64,000 nucleotides of DNA. Source: Aureimonas jatrophae (lineage in GTDB: Bacteria > Pseudomonadota > Alphaproteobacteria > Rhizobiales > Rhizobiaceae). The notes beneath the pieces are model-generated. The model did not search any database and was not told the DNA's origin. It was given only the letters and a program-made list of their open reading frames with translations. Location of the stretch: positions 558,001 through 622,000 of the forward strand of contig NZ_FNIT01000002.1 in assembly GCF_900104035.1 (NCBI RefSeq). Direction: 5' to 3'. Below, piece by piece: positions 48,326 through 58,324 of this stretch (positions are counted from its first letter, which is position 1; each line of letters starts with the position of its first letter). The translations under genes and the position numbers were made by a program.

Positions 48326-48345
48326 GGCGGACCGGCCCGTCCGCC
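48326..48345. terminator. Hairpin between convergent tetR-type and chemoreceptor genes
   Basis: GGCGGAC and GTCCGCC form a perfect 7-bp stem with a CGGCCC loop, filling the 25 bases between the stops at 48320 and 48346. It can act in both directions. Confidence 0.6.
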
Positions 48346-50415
48346 TCAGGCGCTCATCCGCTCGAAGTCGCCGTCCCCGTCGAGGTCCAGCGCAATGCCC
48401 TTGGCGGGCGCGGCCGGAGCGGGCGCCGGTGCTGCCGGGCGGTGCCGCTCGCCGAAGGCTGCGACCTTGTCCTGAAGCGCACGGACCGTCGCTTCGCGCG
48501 CGGCTGCCTGCGGCACGGGCTTGGCGCGAGCGGTCGCTCCGACCCGGAAGAAGCCCGCGCGCTCGGTGAGGCGGGCCGCCTCGGCGGAGAGCTGCGTGGC
48601 GGTCGCCGACATCTCGTTGGCGGCGCCGGCATTGGCCTGCGTCACCTGATCGAGCTGCTGGATCGCCTGATTGATCTGCTCGGCGCCCACCGACTGCTCG
48701 CGGCACGCCGCCGAGATCTCGGCCACAAGCTCGGCCGTGCGCCGGATGTCGGGCACGAGCTGCTGCAGAAGTCCGCCGGCTTCTTCGGCCACATGCAGCG
48801 TCTGCGAGGACAGGGTGCCGATCTCGCTCGCCGCGGCCTGGCTGCGCTCGGCGAGCTTGCGCACCTCGCTCGCCACCACGGCGAACCCCTTGCCGTGCGG
48901 ACCCGCCCGCGCCGCCTCGATCGCCGCGTTCAGGGCGAGAAGGTCGGTCTGGCGGGCGATCTCCTGCACGATCGTGATCTTGTCGGCGATTGTGCGCATC
49001 GCCTCGACCGACTTCGCCACGGCCTCGCCGGAACGCTCGGCGTTCAACGAGGCCGCGCCGGCGATCCGCTCGGTCTGGGTCGCGTTGTCGGACGTCTGGC
49101 GTACGTTGGCGGTCATCTGCTCCACCGCGGCGGAGGCCTGTTCCGAGGCCGCCGCCTGCTCCGTGGAGCCCGACGACAGGCGCTCGGCGGTCAAGGCCGA
49201 CTGCGAGGCACCCGAGGCCACGAGATCGGCGGAGGTGGTCACGTCGGCCACGATCTCGCGCAGCTTGGCGGTCATCGACGCCATGGCGCGCTGAAGCTCC
49301 GACACCTCGTCGCCGCCCTTGGCCACGATCTCGCGCGACAGGTCGCCCGTGCTGATCGCGTTCGCCGCCTCCACGGCGTTGCGCAAGGGCCGCGCGATCA
49401 CGCGCCGGCTGAACAGGGCGAGAAGCGCCACCACCACGACGAGGCAGGCGGCGATGCCCGCGAACATCGTCAGGGCTTCCCGGTCCGCCGGACCGACGAT
49501 CGCCGCCTCCGGTACGTCGACGACCATGATCCAGCTGCTGTTCAGCGCGGCCATGTCGAAGGGCAGGAAGAGGCGCTGGAAGACCGTCCCGTCCGCGGCG
49601 ACCAAGCCTTGCGCGGTGGTGGCGGTCCGGGACTGGATGGCGGCCTGCAGCTCGGCACGGCCCGGGCCCTCTCCATAGGGCTTGGCGCGAAGGCCGGCAT
49701 CCGGGTTGCTGATCCAGTCGCCCTTGCCCGACAGAAGCATGACGGAGCCGACGTCGAAGGGCTTCAGCGCCAGGAGGCGCGAGGACAGGCCACCCAGATC
49801 GACGTCGAGCCCGATGAGGCCGATCATCTTGCCGGCCGAGGAGAGCGGCGCGGAAAGCGACGAGATCAGGACGCCGCGTCCGGTGGAGCTCTCGACATAG
49901 GGCGGGGAGATGGCGAGCTTGCCGGAGTTGGCGGACGCCGTCCACCACGCGGCCTGGTAGTCGTCCTTGAAGGTCGAGAAGCTCATGGTCGTGGCGTTGT
50001 CGCGCGTCCAGTAGGCGGCGAGGATGCCGTTGGCGTTGGCGCCGAGTTCCTTGTTGTCGCGCACGTCCTCCTGGCGCCCGTCGAAGGCCTTGGGGCTCTC
50101 GATGAACCAGCTTCCGAAGGCAGTCGGGAAAACTTCGAGGTTGCGCTTGAGCGAGGCGAGGAGTTCGGGACGGCCGAGCTCCCCGCCGGCGTGACGCTCG
50201 CCCAGCAGCATGGCGGCCGAGCCGAGGCCGCCGGCATACTGATACAGCTCGGTCTCCACGACGCGGGCCGCGCTGGTCGCCTCGCCGAGAATCGTGCGCT
50301 GCGCGCTCGCCACCGCGTTCTCGCGTGCGGTGCTCGCCAGGTAGGCGGCGCTCGGAAGCAGCGTCACCGCAAGTCCCGCCCCGACGCAGGCGATAAGCTT
50401 CATGCTGAGTTTCAT
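48346..50415 (-). CDS. Methyl-accepting chemotaxis protein with periplasmic dCache sensor
   Basis: 689 residues. A membrane segment at about 8-28 ([20 protein letters not shown]) is followed by a periplasmic dCache domain (about 35-310; [21 protein letters not shown]), a second segment ([16 protein letters not shown]), a HAMP domain and a cytoplasmic signalling domain. The hairpin tip reads [20 protein letters not shown], which contacts CheA and CheW. No C-terminal pentapeptide for CheR is visible; the tail is Ala/Pro-rich and ends [12 protein letters not shown]. dCache sensors often bind amino acids or organic acids. Its position among importer genes suggests chemotaxis to one of their substrates. 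Confidence 0.93.
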   Translation of the reverse strand: MKLSMKLIACVGAGLAVTLLPSAAYLASTARENAVASAQRTILGEATSAARVVETELYQYAGGLGSAAMLLGERHAGGELGRPELLASLKRNLEVFPTAFGSWFIESPKAFDGRQEDVRDNKELGANANGILAAYWTRDNATTMSFSTFKDDYQAAWWTASANSGKLAISPPYVESSTGRGVLISSLSAPLSSAGKMIGLIGLDVDLGGLSSRLLALKPFDVGSVMLLSGKGDWISNPDAGLRAKPYGEGPGRAELQAAIQSRTATTAQGLVAADGTVFQRLFLPFDMAALNSSWIMVVDVPEAAIVGPADREALTMFAGIAACLVVVVALLALFSRRVIARPLRNAVEAANAISTGDLSREIVAKGGDEVSELQRAMASMTAKLREIVADVTTSADLVASGASQSALTAERLSSGSTEQAAASEQASAAVEQMTANVRQTSDNATQTERIAGAASLNAERSGEAVAKSVEAMRTIADKITIVQEIARQTDLLALNAAIEAARAGPHGKGFAVVASEVRKLAERSQAAASEIGTLSSQTLHVAEEAGGLLQQLVPDIRRTAELVAEISAACREQSVGAEQINQAIQQLDQVTQANAGAANEMSATATQLSAEAARLTERAGFFRVGATARAKPVPQAAAREATVRALQDKVAAFGERHRPAAPAPAPAAPAKGIALDLDGDGDFERMSA

Positions 50416-50509
50416 GACGTCGTCCCGACCGGCGGCTTGTCTTCAAAAATCGCGACGAATTGTATCGTCTGGAGTCTTAAGACGACGTTCCGCTCGGGAA
50501 GACGCAACG

Positions 50510-51289
50510 TCAGGCGGGATGCTGCTGGACGCTGAGACCCCCGTCGACGGTGAGGCAGGTGGCGTTCATGAACGGGCACTCGTCGGAGATCATGAACACG
50601 GCGGCGAGTGCGATCTCCTGCGGCGTCGCGATGCGCCCGCCCGGATGCAGCCTGAGGGTCGCCGCCCTGGCCGCCTCGGGGTCGGCGAAGGACGCCCAGT
50701 AGTCGAGAACCTTCTGCGTCGCGACATAGCCGGGGGCGAGCGCGTTCACCCGCACGCCGCGTGCCGCATATTCGAGGCCGAGCGACTTCGTCATCCCCAG
50801 AAGCGCGTGCTTGGCGAGCGGATAGGGGAAGGTGTGCGGGATGATCGTGAAGGCGTGCGTCGAGGCAATGTTGAGGATCGCGCCGCCGCCCGCCTCGATC
50901 AGGCCCGGCAGGACGGCGCGGCAGCAGTTCCAGGCGCCCTTGAGGTTCACCGCGAAGCAGCGGTCCCATTCGGCGTCGGTGGAGGCGAGGGGTTCGGCGA
51001 AGACGTTAATGCCGGCATTGTTGACGAGCGCGTTGAGGGGGCCGATCGCCGCGCGCGCCTCGTCCACGGCCCGGTTGATCGCGTCCGCGTCGGTGATATC
51101 GGCCGCGACGTCGATGAGCGAGGCGCCGGCGGCCCGCAGCCCGGTGGCGGTCTCGGCGAGAAGCGCCTCGTCCTGATCGACGAGGAGGAGCGCCGCGCCC
51201 TCGCGCGCGAAGGCCGTCGCGATCGCCGCGCCGATCCCTTGGGCAGCGCCCGTCACCAGGATGCGCTTGCCTGAAAGCCGTCCCGCCAT
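50510..51289 (-). CDS. Short-chain dehydrogenase/reductase (sugar dehydrogenase type)
   Basis: 259 residues from ATG 51289; GTG 51298, overlapping the DgoD stop (GTGA), would add three residues. TGAAQGIGAAIA, NNAGINVFAE, NIASTHAF (Ser), YPLAK (Tyr/Lys) and VDGGLSV are complete. It closes the minus-strand operon with galactonate dehydratase and aldose epimerase. In an oxidative galactose/arabinose route it may oxidise the aldose to its lactone, or act on the later keto-deoxy acid. No lactonase of the usual kind is present in this operon. Confidence 0.9.
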   Translation of the reverse strand: MAGRLSGKRILVTGAAQGIGAAIATAFAREGAALLLVDQDEALLAETATGLRAAGASLIDVAADITDADAINRAVDEARAAIGPLNALVNNAGINVFAEPLASTDAEWDRCFAVNLKGAWNCCRAVLPGLIEAGGGAILNIASTHAFTIIPHTFPYPLAKHALLGMTKSLGLEYAARGVRVNALAPGYVATQKVLDYWASFADPEAARAATLRLHPGGRIATPQEIALAAVFMISDECPFMNATCLTVDGGLSVQQHPA

Positions 51290-51294
51290 GTCGA

Positions 51295-52443
51295 TCACCA
51301 CTCCGCGAACGAACCGTCGGCATGACGCCAGACGGGGTTGCGCCAGCGGTGCCCCTCGGCCGCGCGCCGTACCACGTATTCCTCGTTCACCTCGACGCCG
51401 AGGCCTGGACCTTGCGGGATCGCGACGAAGCCGTCCTCGTAGGCGAAGACCTCCGGGTTCGAGACGTAGTCGAGGAGGTCGTTGCCCCGGTTGTAGTGGA
51501 TGCCGAGGCTCTGTTCCTGGATGAAGGCGTTGTAGCTGACGGCGTCGATCTGGAGGCAGGCGGCGAGCGCGATCGGCCCGAGCGGGCAATGGGGCGCGAG
51601 CGCCACGTCGTAGGCCTCGGCCATGGCCGCGATCTTGCGGCACTCGGTGATGCCGCCGGCATGGCTGAGGTCGGGCTGGATGATGTCGACATAGCCGTCC
51701 TGAAGCACGCCCTTGAAGTCCCAGCGCGAATAGAGCCGCTCGCCGAGCGCGATCGGCACGGAGCAGTGCTTGGTGATCTCTGCCAGCGCCTCGCGGTTCT
51801 CCGACAGGACCGGCTCCTCGATGAACATCAGCCTGTAGGGCTCGAGCTCGCGCGCCAGCACCTTGGCCATCGGCTTGTGGACGCGGCCATGGAAGTCCGC
51901 GCCGATGCCGATATGGGGGCCGACCGCCTCGCGCACGGCGGCGACCGCCGCGACCGCCCGCTCCACCTTGTCGAACGTGTCGACGATCTGGAGCTCCTCG
52001 CAGCCGTTCATCTTCAGCGCCTTGAAGCCGCGCGCCACCGCCTCGCGGGCGTTCTGCGCGACATCGGCCGGCCGGTCGCCGCCGACCCAGGAATAGACCT
52101 TGATGCGGTCGCGGCACGGACCGCCCAGAAGCTGGTGGACCGGCTGGCCGAGAGCCTTGCCCTTGATGTCCCAGAGCGCCTGGTCGATGCCGGCCAAAGC
52201 GCTCATGTGGATCGCTCCGCCGCGATAGAAGCCGCCGCGGTAGAGGACGTTCCAGTGGTCCTCGATCAGCATCGGGTCGCGCCCGACGAGATAGTCGGCG
52301 AGCTCGTGGACGGCGGCCTCGGTGGTGAGCGCGCGCCCTTCCACCACCGGCTCGCCCCAGCCGGTGATGCCCTCGTCGGTCTCGATCTTCAGGAACAGCC
52401 AGCGCGGGGGAACGATAAAGGTCGTAAGCTTGGTGATCTTCAT
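51295..52443 (-). CDS. dgoD: Galactonate dehydratase-type enolase superfamily enzyme
   Basis: 382 residues, identical in length to what I recall for E. coli DgoD. The N-terminal capping domain begins [20 protein letters not shown]. The barrel carries the Mg ligands in [28 protein letters not shown] and [12 protein letters not shown]; the His of the Asp-His dyad is in [13 protein letters not shown], and the [11 protein letters not shown] and [12 protein letters not shown] stretches are DgoD-like. It dehydrates D-galactonate (or a close aldonate) to the 2-keto-3-deoxy acid. The start ATG overlaps the epimerase stop. Confidence 0.9.
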   Translation of the reverse strand: MKITKLTTFIVPPRWLFLKIETDEGITGWGEPVVEGRALTTEAAVHELADYLVGRDPMLIEDHWNVLYRGGFYRGGAIHMSALAGIDQALWDIKGKALGQPVHQLLGGPCRDRIKVYSWVGGDRPADVAQNAREAVARGFKALKMNGCEELQIVDTFDKVERAVAAVAAVREAVGPHIGIGADFHGRVHKPMAKVLARELEPYRLMFIEEPVLSENREALAEITKHCSVPIALGERLYSRWDFKGVLQDGYVDIIQPDLSHAGGITECRKIAAMAEAYDVALAPHCPLGPIALAACLQIDAVSYNAFIQEQSLGIHYNRGNDLLDYVSNPEVFAYEDGFVAIPQGPGLGVEVNEEYVVRRAAEGHRWRNPVWRHADGSFAEW

Positions 52444-53333
52444 GGGCGGCTCGGGCTCCCCGGCGGCAGAGAGAAGGGCGAGAGGCGGATCGAGCCCGAC
52501 AGGCTTTCGCCGGGGGCGAGCGTGAGGAGCCCGCCGCCGTCGGCGTGATGGTGGGCACCGGCGCGATGGCTCATGGGCTCCACGCAGAACCACTCGGCGT
52601 TCGGCGCGCGGGCCCGGTCCGGGAGAAACAGGAAAGCGTGGGCAAACAGCGGGTCGGCCTCGACACCGAGGCCGGCCGCGCGCTCGGGCCACAGGATGCG
52701 CGCCCGCCCGTCCCAGTCCTCGAGCCCGTTGTTGACCCAGCGATCGGGCAAGGGCGCGGCGGCCGAGAAGTCGAGGTCGACGGGCCGCGGGGCGGCATCG
52801 CCCGGCAGATGGCCGGACCGCTCCTCGCGAAAGCCCTGCGCCCGCATCTCGAGCCGCGTGTCCGGCGTGCGCGGAAAGAAGGGATGCCAGCCGAGGCCGA
52901 AGGGCAGCGGGTGCTCGCTCGTGTTGCGCACATCGAGCGCGAGGTGAAACGCGCCGTCCGCGATGCGAAAGCTCTGGCGCGCCTCGTAGCAAAAGGGCGA
53001 GCCGTCGTGCCGGAAGACCAGTTCGGCGCATGCGCCGTCCAGCGCCTCGACCTGCCACGCGCCGAGCCATCCGTCGCCGTGGAGATAGGACGGGTCCTCG
53101 GTGTTGGGCGCGAACGTGTAGTCGTGCGATCCGAAGCGGAAGCTGTTGCCAGGAAGGCGATTGCCGAAGGGGACGAGCGGGAAGGTCGAGCGCGTGCCGG
53201 GGCCGGTCCGCTCATCGGGGTGGAGAAGCGGAACGGCCTGTCCGTCACGGTGCCAGTCCAGCGAAAGGACGCGGCCGCCTTGCGGCGACAGACGCGCCGC
53301 CAGCCCGTCTGCACCGAGCGTGAGCGTCCCCAT
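52440..53333 (-). CDS. Aldose 1-epimerase family protein
   Basis: 297 residues from ATG 53333, five bases after the permease stop. The catalytic histidines are in [20 protein letters not shown] (NxxxxLHG-type) and [10 protein letters not shown], with a late FCVEPMSHR carrying the glutamate. It interconverts alpha and beta anomers of galactose-like sugars, feeding the aldose dehydrogenase. It sits between permease and dgoD in the operon, which supports an oxidative galactose or arabinose pathway. Confidence 0.88.
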   Translation of the reverse strand: MGTLTLGADGLAARLSPQGGRVLSLDWHRDGQAVPLLHPDERTGPGTRSTFPLVPFGNRLPGNSFRFGSHDYTFAPNTEDPSYLHGDGWLGAWQVEALDGACAELVFRHDGSPFCYEARQSFRIADGAFHLALDVRNTSEHPLPFGLGWHPFFPRTPDTRLEMRAQGFREERSGHLPGDAAPRPVDLDFSAAAPLPDRWVNNGLEDWDGRARILWPERAAGLGVEADPLFAHAFLFLPDRARAPNAEWFCVEPMSHRAGAHHHADGGGLLTLAPGESLSGSIRLSPFSLPPGSPSRP

Positions 53334-53338
53334 GTGGA

Positions 53339-54289
53339 CTACCGCCGGCCGAGCGCGCGCGAGCGCAGGTTGTCGAGGAGCACGGCCAGAAGGAGGATCA
53401 GGCCGCGCACGACGTATTGGTAGAAGGCCTGGATGTTGAGGAGGTTCATGACGTTCTCGGCGATGCCGAGGATCAGGACGCCGACGATCACGCCGCTCAT
53501 GGTCGCGCGCCCGCCCGCCAGCGACACGCCGCCGAGCACGCAGGCCGAGATCACCGAGAGCTCCAGCCCCGTCGCGGCGTTGGGCTGACCGCTGGTGATG
53601 CGCGAGGCGAGGAGAATGCCCGCCACCGCGCAGACGAGGCCCTGCAGCGCGAAGATGCCGATGCGGCCCCAGTCGACGTCGACGCCCGCCAACCGCGAGG
53701 CTTCGGGGTTGCCGCCGATGGCGAGCGTGTTGCGCCCGAACACCGTGCGGTTGAGCACGAAGGCGAAGACCGCGAACAGGATCGCCATGATCCAGACCGG
53801 CGTCGGGACGCCCAGGAAGCGGCTCAGCGCCAGCGCGTAGAAGGCGGGGTCGTTGATGCCGACGGCCCGCCCGTCCGAGGCGATCAGCGCTAGGCCGCGC
53901 ACGATCTGCATGGTGGCGAGCGTCGTGATCAGCGCGTTGATGTGAAGCTTGGCGATCACGACGCCGTTGACGAGGCCGACCAGGGCGCCGGCGGCGAGCG
54001 CGGCCAGGAGCCCGAGCGGGATCGAGCCCGTCTCGTTCGAGACCATCACTGCGACCATGCCGGAGAAGGCGACGATGGAGCCGACCGAGAGGTCGAAGTC
54101 GCGCGAGGCGAGGCAGAACATCATCGTGCAGGCGACGATGCCGATCGTCACCACCGACTGAAGCAGACCGAGGATGTTGCGCTCGGTCAGGAAGTTGGGA
54201 ACCGTCAGCGACACGAGCGCGAAGGCGAGGACGAAGAGGACGAGCAGCCCCTGCTCGCCGAGAAGGACGCGTTTGATCGTCGTGGTCAT
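53339..54289 (-). CDS. CUT2 sugar ABC transporter permease (AraH type)
   Basis: 316 residues with eight to ten membrane segments. CLASRDFDLSVGSIVAFSG is the family motif; the AIGGNPEASRLAGVDV loop contacts the ATPase; VLGGVSLAGGRATMSGVIVG follows. The RDFDLSVG and EQGLLVLFVLAF features are close to L-arabinose permease AraH. A single permease gene implies a homodimer. It lies six bases from the ATPase gene. Confidence 0.92.
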   Translation of the reverse strand: MTTTIKRVLLGEQGLLVLFVLAFALVSLTVPNFLTERNILGLLQSVVTIGIVACTMMFCLASRDFDLSVGSIVAFSGMVAVMVSNETGSIPLGLLAALAAGALVGLVNGVVIAKLHINALITTLATMQIVRGLALIASDGRAVGINDPAFYALALSRFLGVPTPVWIMAILFAVFAFVLNRTVFGRNTLAIGGNPEASRLAGVDVDWGRIGIFALQGLVCAVAGILLASRITSGQPNAATGLELSVISACVLGGVSLAGGRATMSGVIVGVLILGIAENVMNLLNIQAFYQYVVRGLILLLAVLLDNLRSRALGRR

Positions 54290-54295
54290 GATGGG

Positions 54296-55807
54296 TCAGC
54301 TCGTCTGGGCTTGGCGGGGCGTGTCGCGGTCGGGCAGGGCGGCGGCCAGCAGCGCGGCTTCGGTGAGGGCGCCGCGCTGGAACTCGGCCGCGATGCGCCG
54401 CTCGCACATGACGAGGACGCGGTCGCAGATGCCGATCACCTCGGGCAGCTCGCTCGACACGACCACCACCGCGATGCCGCGCTCGGCCAGCGCGTAAAGG
54501 ATCTCGTAGATCTCGGACTTCGCGCCGACGTCGATGCCGCGCGTAGGCTCGTCGACGATCAGCACCTTCACGTCGGGCTCCGACAGCCAGCGGGCGAGGA
54601 TCACCTTCTGCTGGTTGCCGCCCGACAGGTTCACGATGTCCTGGCGGCGCGAGGGCGTGCGGATGCGCAGGCTCGCGATGAAGCGGTCCGCCGTCTCGGC
54701 CTCGCGCGCGGGGCTTACGATGCCGAGCGGCGAGTGGTGGCGGCGCGAGGAGATGGCGATGTTCTCGGCCACCGAGCGTCCCTGCACGATGCCGTCGGCC
54801 TTGCGGTCCTCGGGGCACAGGACGAGACCCGCGCGGATCGAGGCGCGGGGATCGGACAGGGGCAGGGGCGCGCCGTCGACGGTGACGGTGCCGCCCGAGG
54901 CCGTGTCCGCACCGTAGACGAGGCGCATCAGCTCCGAGCGCCCCGCACCGACCAGGCCGAAGAAGCCGAGGATCTCGCCGGCGCGCGCCTCGAAGCGCTG
55001 CGGCTCCGGCAGCTTCTCGCCCGACAGGCCCTCGACGCCCAGCCGGACCTTTCCGGCGGGCCGGGGGCGCCAGCCCCAGATGTCGCTGATCTCGCGCCCG
55101 ACCATCTCGGACACGAGGCGCTCGCGCGTCACGCCCTCCATGGTCGCGTGATGGGCGGCCAGCTCGCCGTCGCGCAGCACCGTGCAGCCGTCGCAGAGGC
55201 GGAAGATCTCGTCGAGCCGGTGCGAGACGTAGAGGATGACCTTGCCGGCCGCGCGCAGCCGGTCGATCAGGCGGAACAGGATCTCGCTCTCGCGCGAGGA
55301 GAGCGACGAGGTCGGCTCGTCGAGCGCGATCACGCGCGCGTCGATCATCACGGCCTTCGCGATCTCCACCATCTGCCGCTCGCCGATCGAGAGGCTGGAG
55401 ACCTTGGCAGCCGGGTCGATCGCGACGCCGATCTCGCGGAGCGTGCGCGCGACCTCCTCGAACAGGGTGCGGAAGCGAACGACGCCGAAGCGCGAGGGCG
55501 TGCGGCCGAGCCTCAGGTTCTCGGCGACCGACAGGTTGGGAACGAGCTGGAGCTCCTGGTGCACCACGACGACGCCGGCATCGAAGGCGTCGCGCGCCGA
55601 GCCGAAGCGCTGCTCCGCGCCCTCGATGCGAATCTGCCCCTCGTCGGCGCGCGTGTCGCCCGACAGGATGCGGATCAGCGTCGACTTGCCGGCGCCGTTC
55701 TCGCCCATCAGGCCGTGGACGTGACCGGCGGGAACCGAGAAGCCGACGCCCTTCAGCGCGCGCACGCCGGGATAGGACTTGGAAAGCCCGTTGAACTCGA
55801 GAGACAT
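54296..55807 (-). CDS. CUT2 sugar ABC transporter ATPase (AraG type)
   Basis: 503 residues from ATG 55807. First cassette: GENGAGKST, LSIGERQMVE, VIALDEPTSSLSS. Second: GLVGAGRSEL, LSGGNQQKV, VLIVDEPTRGID. The order binding protein, ATPase, permease matches araFGH. It is separated from the binding-protein gene by 71 bases containing a GC-rich stem. Confidence 0.93.
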   Translation of the reverse strand: MSLEFNGLSKSYPGVRALKGVGFSVPAGHVHGLMGENGAGKSTLIRILSGDTRADEGQIRIEGAEQRFGSARDAFDAGVVVVHQELQLVPNLSVAENLRLGRTPSRFGVVRFRTLFEEVARTLREIGVAIDPAAKVSSLSIGERQMVEIAKAVMIDARVIALDEPTSSLSSRESEILFRLIDRLRAAGKVILYVSHRLDEIFRLCDGCTVLRDGELAAHHATMEGVTRERLVSEMVGREISDIWGWRPRPAGKVRLGVEGLSGEKLPEPQRFEARAGEILGFFGLVGAGRSELMRLVYGADTASGGTVTVDGAPLPLSDPRASIRAGLVLCPEDRKADGIVQGRSVAENIAISSRRHHSPLGIVSPAREAETADRFIASLRIRTPSRRQDIVNLSGGNQQKVILARWLSEPDVKVLIVDEPTRGIDVGAKSEIYEILYALAERGIAVVVVSSELPEVIGICDRVLVMCERRIAAEFQRGALTEAALLAAALPDRDTPRQAQTS

Positions 55808-55836
55808 CCGGCCCGTCCGTCCCGGGTGAAAGGAGA

Positions 55837-55858
55837 CGGCGGGCCCGTGGGTCCGCCG
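55837..55858. terminator. Possible attenuator hairpin after the binding-protein gene
   Basis: CGGCGGGCCC and GGGTCCGCCG pair with one mismatch (or G-T in RNA). In the message it would lie between the binding protein and ATPase cistrons, where many importers use a stem to keep binding protein levels high. Confidence 0.4.
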
Positions 55859-55878
55859 CCGCGCGGGATCGCTTGGCG

Positions 55879-56862
55879 CTACTCGATGCCGAGCTCCTTG
55901 CGCACGGCCTGGTAGTCGCCGCGCTTGGCGAGCTGGCCGCTGGTCAGGATGAGCTTCTCGGGCTCCTTCCCGTCGGCGATCCACTCGTACATGTTGGAGG
56001 CGGTCTCGTAGCCGTGGCGCTTCGGGCTGATGATCACGGTCCCGAAGAAGCCCGTCTCGCTCGGCTTCTTGAACTCGTTGATCGCCGAGTCCGCGCCGCC
56101 GATGCCGACCCCGATCACGTTGGCGGCCGGAATGCCGACGCTCTCGGTCGCGCGCACCGCGCCCAGAACCGCCTCGTCGTTGAGGCCCACCGCGACCCAG
56201 TGCTGGATCTCGGGATGGGCGTTGACGACCGTCGTCGCCGCGTTCAGCGCGGCCTCGGTGTCGGTCTTGGCCTGGGGGGCGTTGAAGATGTTGCCGGCGG
56301 GTAGTCCGTTCTTCTCCAGCACCGAGGTCGCGCCCGCCACTCGGTCCACCGCCGTCGGGAGCTGGTCGTAGGAGACCTTGATCGCGCCGACCTTCGCCAT
56401 GTCCCAGCCGCGCGCCTTGGCCTCGTCGGCGATCGCCTGACCGACCGTCTCGCCGATCTTGGTGGCCGAGATGCCCATGTGGGGCACGTCCTCGAGCGGC
56501 TGGCCCGAGTTGTCGACGAGCCGGTCGTCGACCGTCATCACTTTCAGATCGTTGGCGGCGGCCTTGGCGACGATGCCGGGGCCGAGCTTGACGTCGGGCG
56601 TGCAGATGATGAAGCCCTGCGCTCCTTGCGCACCGAGATTGTCGATCGCGGCCTGGACCTTCTCACCGTCCTCGGCGCCGATCTCGACGAGCGTGAAGCC
56701 CTTCTCCTTGGCGGCCTGCTGCGCGAAGCGCCACTCGTCCTGGAACCACGGCTCCTCGGGCTGCTTCACGACGAAGCCGATCTTGACGTCGGCGGCGCTG
56801 GCCGATCCGAGGGCGACCAGAAGGGCCGCGCCCGCGAACAACGTCTGCTTCCAGAACTTCAT
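55879..56862 (-). CDS. Sugar ABC transporter substrate-binding protein (AraF type)
   Basis: 327 residues with a Sec signal peptide (MKFWKQTLFAGAALLVALGS, cleavage after ASA). The mature protein begins DVKIGFVVKQPEEPWFQDEW, the arabinose-binding-protein pattern in which Lys, Glu and Trp contact the sugar; MTVDDRLVDNSG and WVAVGLNDEAVLGAVRATES are further AraF-like blocks. It captures L-arabinose or D-galactose in the periplasm. It is the first gene of the operon, divergent from the FadR-type regulator. Confidence 0.92.
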   Translation of the reverse strand: MKFWKQTLFAGAALLVALGSASAADVKIGFVVKQPEEPWFQDEWRFAQQAAKEKGFTLVEIGAEDGEKVQAAIDNLGAQGAQGFIICTPDVKLGPGIVAKAAANDLKVMTVDDRLVDNSGQPLEDVPHMGISATKIGETVGQAIADEAKARGWDMAKVGAIKVSYDQLPTAVDRVAGATSVLEKNGLPAGNIFNAPQAKTDTEAALNAATTVVNAHPEIQHWVAVGLNDEAVLGAVRATESVGIPAANVIGVGIGGADSAINEFKKPSETGFFGTVIISPKRHGYETASNMYEWIADGKEPEKLILTSGQLAKRGDYQAVRKELGIE

Positions 56863-56924
56863 GCCTGCCTCCCGGATGGTTCGCGCCCGTTCTCCCTCGA
56901 CGCGATCCCAGTCGTAGCGTTACC

Positions 56925-56990
56925 GTGTCTGACGAGTCAATCGTAATGTATGACTTATCGTACGCGTTGTCTGATACGGAGAAATCGGCC
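56925..56990. promoter_or_regulatory. AT-rich divergent promoter region between araF-type and FadR-type genes
   Basis: This is a clear AT-rich island. It contains an inverted pair AGTCA (56935-56939) and TGACT (56951-56955), two copies of TGTCTGA, and two copies of ATCGTA. A FadR-type protein could bind here to control the importer operon and itself. The exact operator cannot be chosen by eye. Confidence 0.5.
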
Positions 56991-57021
56991 ACAACGACGG
57001 GACAAGGACGGGACCCGCCGC

Positions 57022-57747
57022 ATGACGCCTGCCACCGCCGCATCTGTGCCCGCCCGCCCGCGGCCCCGTGTCGGGCGCGACTTCGTCGCGGCGCTCGCCC
57101 GCGCGATCGTCGAGGGGCAGTATCCGGAGGGCTCGACCCTGCCGCGCGAGCAGGACCTGTGCACGGCGTTCTCGATCAGCCGCACCGTGGTGCGCGAGGC
57201 GCTGAAGACGCTGGAGTCGAAGGGCGTGGTGCGGTCGCGCGCGCGCACGGGAACGCTGGTTCGGCCCCGCGCGGACTGGAACCTCCTCGACGCCGACCTT
57301 CTCGACTGGATGGGCGACGCGGTGGTGGACGCCGAATTGCTCGCTTCGGTTCTGGAGGCCCGCCGCGCGGTGGAGCCCTTTGCGGCGGAGCTTGCCGCCG
57401 GGCGCGCGAGCCTGTCCGACATCGCCGCGCTTCACGCGGCCTGGGAGGCGATGCGCGACGCCGAGCCCGGCGACGACGACGCCTTCACGGCGGCCGACGC
57501 CGAGTTCCACCGCATCCTTCTTGGCGCCAGCGGCAACCGCGTCTTCATCCAGCTGTCGGGCGTGATCGACGCCGCGCTGACGCGGGCGCTGGACCGCGCC
57601 AACCGCTCGGTCGAGTCGCATCTCCATACGGTCGAGGTGCACGGGCGCTTGGTAGAAGCGTTGCGCATGCGCGACGGCGCGGCCGCGCGCCGCGCCGCGA
57701 ACGAAATCCTGGAAACCGCCGCGCGCGATCTCGAACGCTTCGGATGA
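57022..57747 (+). CDS. GntR family FadR/FCD transcriptional regulator
   Basis: 241 residues from ATG 57022; an in-frame ATG at 56950 lies in the promoter island and is not preferred. The winged helix reads YPEGSTLPREQDLCTAFSIS then RTVVREALKTLESKGVV, a typical FadR/LgoR/DgoR-like region; the FCD domain has EARRAVEPFAAELAA, DAEFHRILL and VEVHGRLVEAL, with likely metal histidines. It is divergent from the araF-type operon and probably represses it until a sugar acid such as galactonate or the keto-deoxy acid binds. Confidence 0.9.
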   Translation: MTPATAASVPARPRPRVGRDFVAALARAIVEGQYPEGSTLPREQDLCTAFSISRTVVREALKTLESKGVVRSRARTGTLVRPRADWNLLDADLLDWMGDAVVDAELLASVLEARRAVEPFAAELAAGRASLSDIAALHAAWEAMRDAEPGDDDAFTAADAEFHRILLGASGNRVFIQLSGVIDAALTRALDRANRSVESHLHTVEVHGRLVEALRMRDGAAARRAANEILETAARDLERFG

Positions 57748-57762
57748 CGCGCCGCGCCGGCG

Positions 57763-58242
57763 TCAGGGCCGCTCGCTGGAACGGCGGTGCAGGTCGCGCA
57801 CCCGCTCCGCCAGATCCGCGACCGGTCCCTCCACGGGTACGCCCGGCGCGACGTCCCGGATCTGCAACGGGGCGACCGGCGAGGGCGCCGCACCGAATTC
57901 GCGTTGCCAATCCGTGAGCTGCGCGGCCGACGACGCGTAGACGATGCGGCCGAGACCCGCCCAGGCGTGGGCGGCTGAGCACATCGGGCAATGCTCGCCC
58001 GACGTATAAACGGTGGCCCGTGCCCGCTCATCCGGCGAGAGTTCGCCCGCCGCCCAGCGCGCGATGGCGAACTCGGGATGGCGCGTGGCGTCGCCGCCGC
58101 CGACCTCGTTGATCGCCTCCAGAAGCGTTTCGCCGTCCTCCGACACCAGGATCGAGCCGAAGGGTTCGTTTCCGGCCGCCAGGGCCTCGGCCGCCAGCTC
58201 GACGCAGCGTTCCAGATGCCGTCGGTCCCGACTATCGATCAT
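57763..58242 (-). CDS. Nucleobase-type deaminase (CMP/dCMP deaminase superfamily)
   Basis: 159 residues. The zinc site is H55-P56-E57 (TRHPEFAI, a HPE form of the usual HAE) with C85 and C88 in GEHCPMCSAAH. The proton-shuttling glutamate is kept. The size and layout suit guanine deaminase or cytosine/nucleoside deaminases, which remove an amino group from a purine or pyrimidine. It is downstream of the SorC gene on the same strand. Whether it is functionally tied to the polyol genes or to the purine/ureide theme of region A is unclear. Confidence 0.85.
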   Translation of the reverse strand: MIDSRDRRHLERCVELAAEALAAGNEPFGSILVSEDGETLLEAINEVGGGDATRHPEFAIARWAAGELSPDERARATVYTSGEHCPMCSAAHAWAGLGRIVYASSAAQLTDWQREFGAAPSPVAPLQIRDVAPGVPVEGPVADLAERVRDLHRRSSERP

Positions 58243-58259
58243 GCGATCCTCCTCTTCGT

Positions 58260-58310
58260 CCGGCGCTCGAACCGCGGACCGGCGAGGGAGTTGGAGCGCC
58301 GGTGCGGTTC
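58260..58310. repeat. Interleaved inverted repeats, possible pseudoknot
   Basis: Four arms lie in the order A-B-C-D: A 58260-58268 (CCGGCGCTC) pairs with C 58294-58302 (GAGCGCCGG), and B 58269-58275 (GAACCGC) pairs with D 58304-58310 (GCGGTTC). The stems are 9 and 7 bp, both perfect, and interleaved, so they can form an H-type pseudoknot or two exclusive hairpins. The stretch fills most of the 82 bases between the SorC stop and the deaminase start on the minus strand. Confidence 0.6.
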
Positions 58311-58324
58311 GGGGAGGGGCACCG

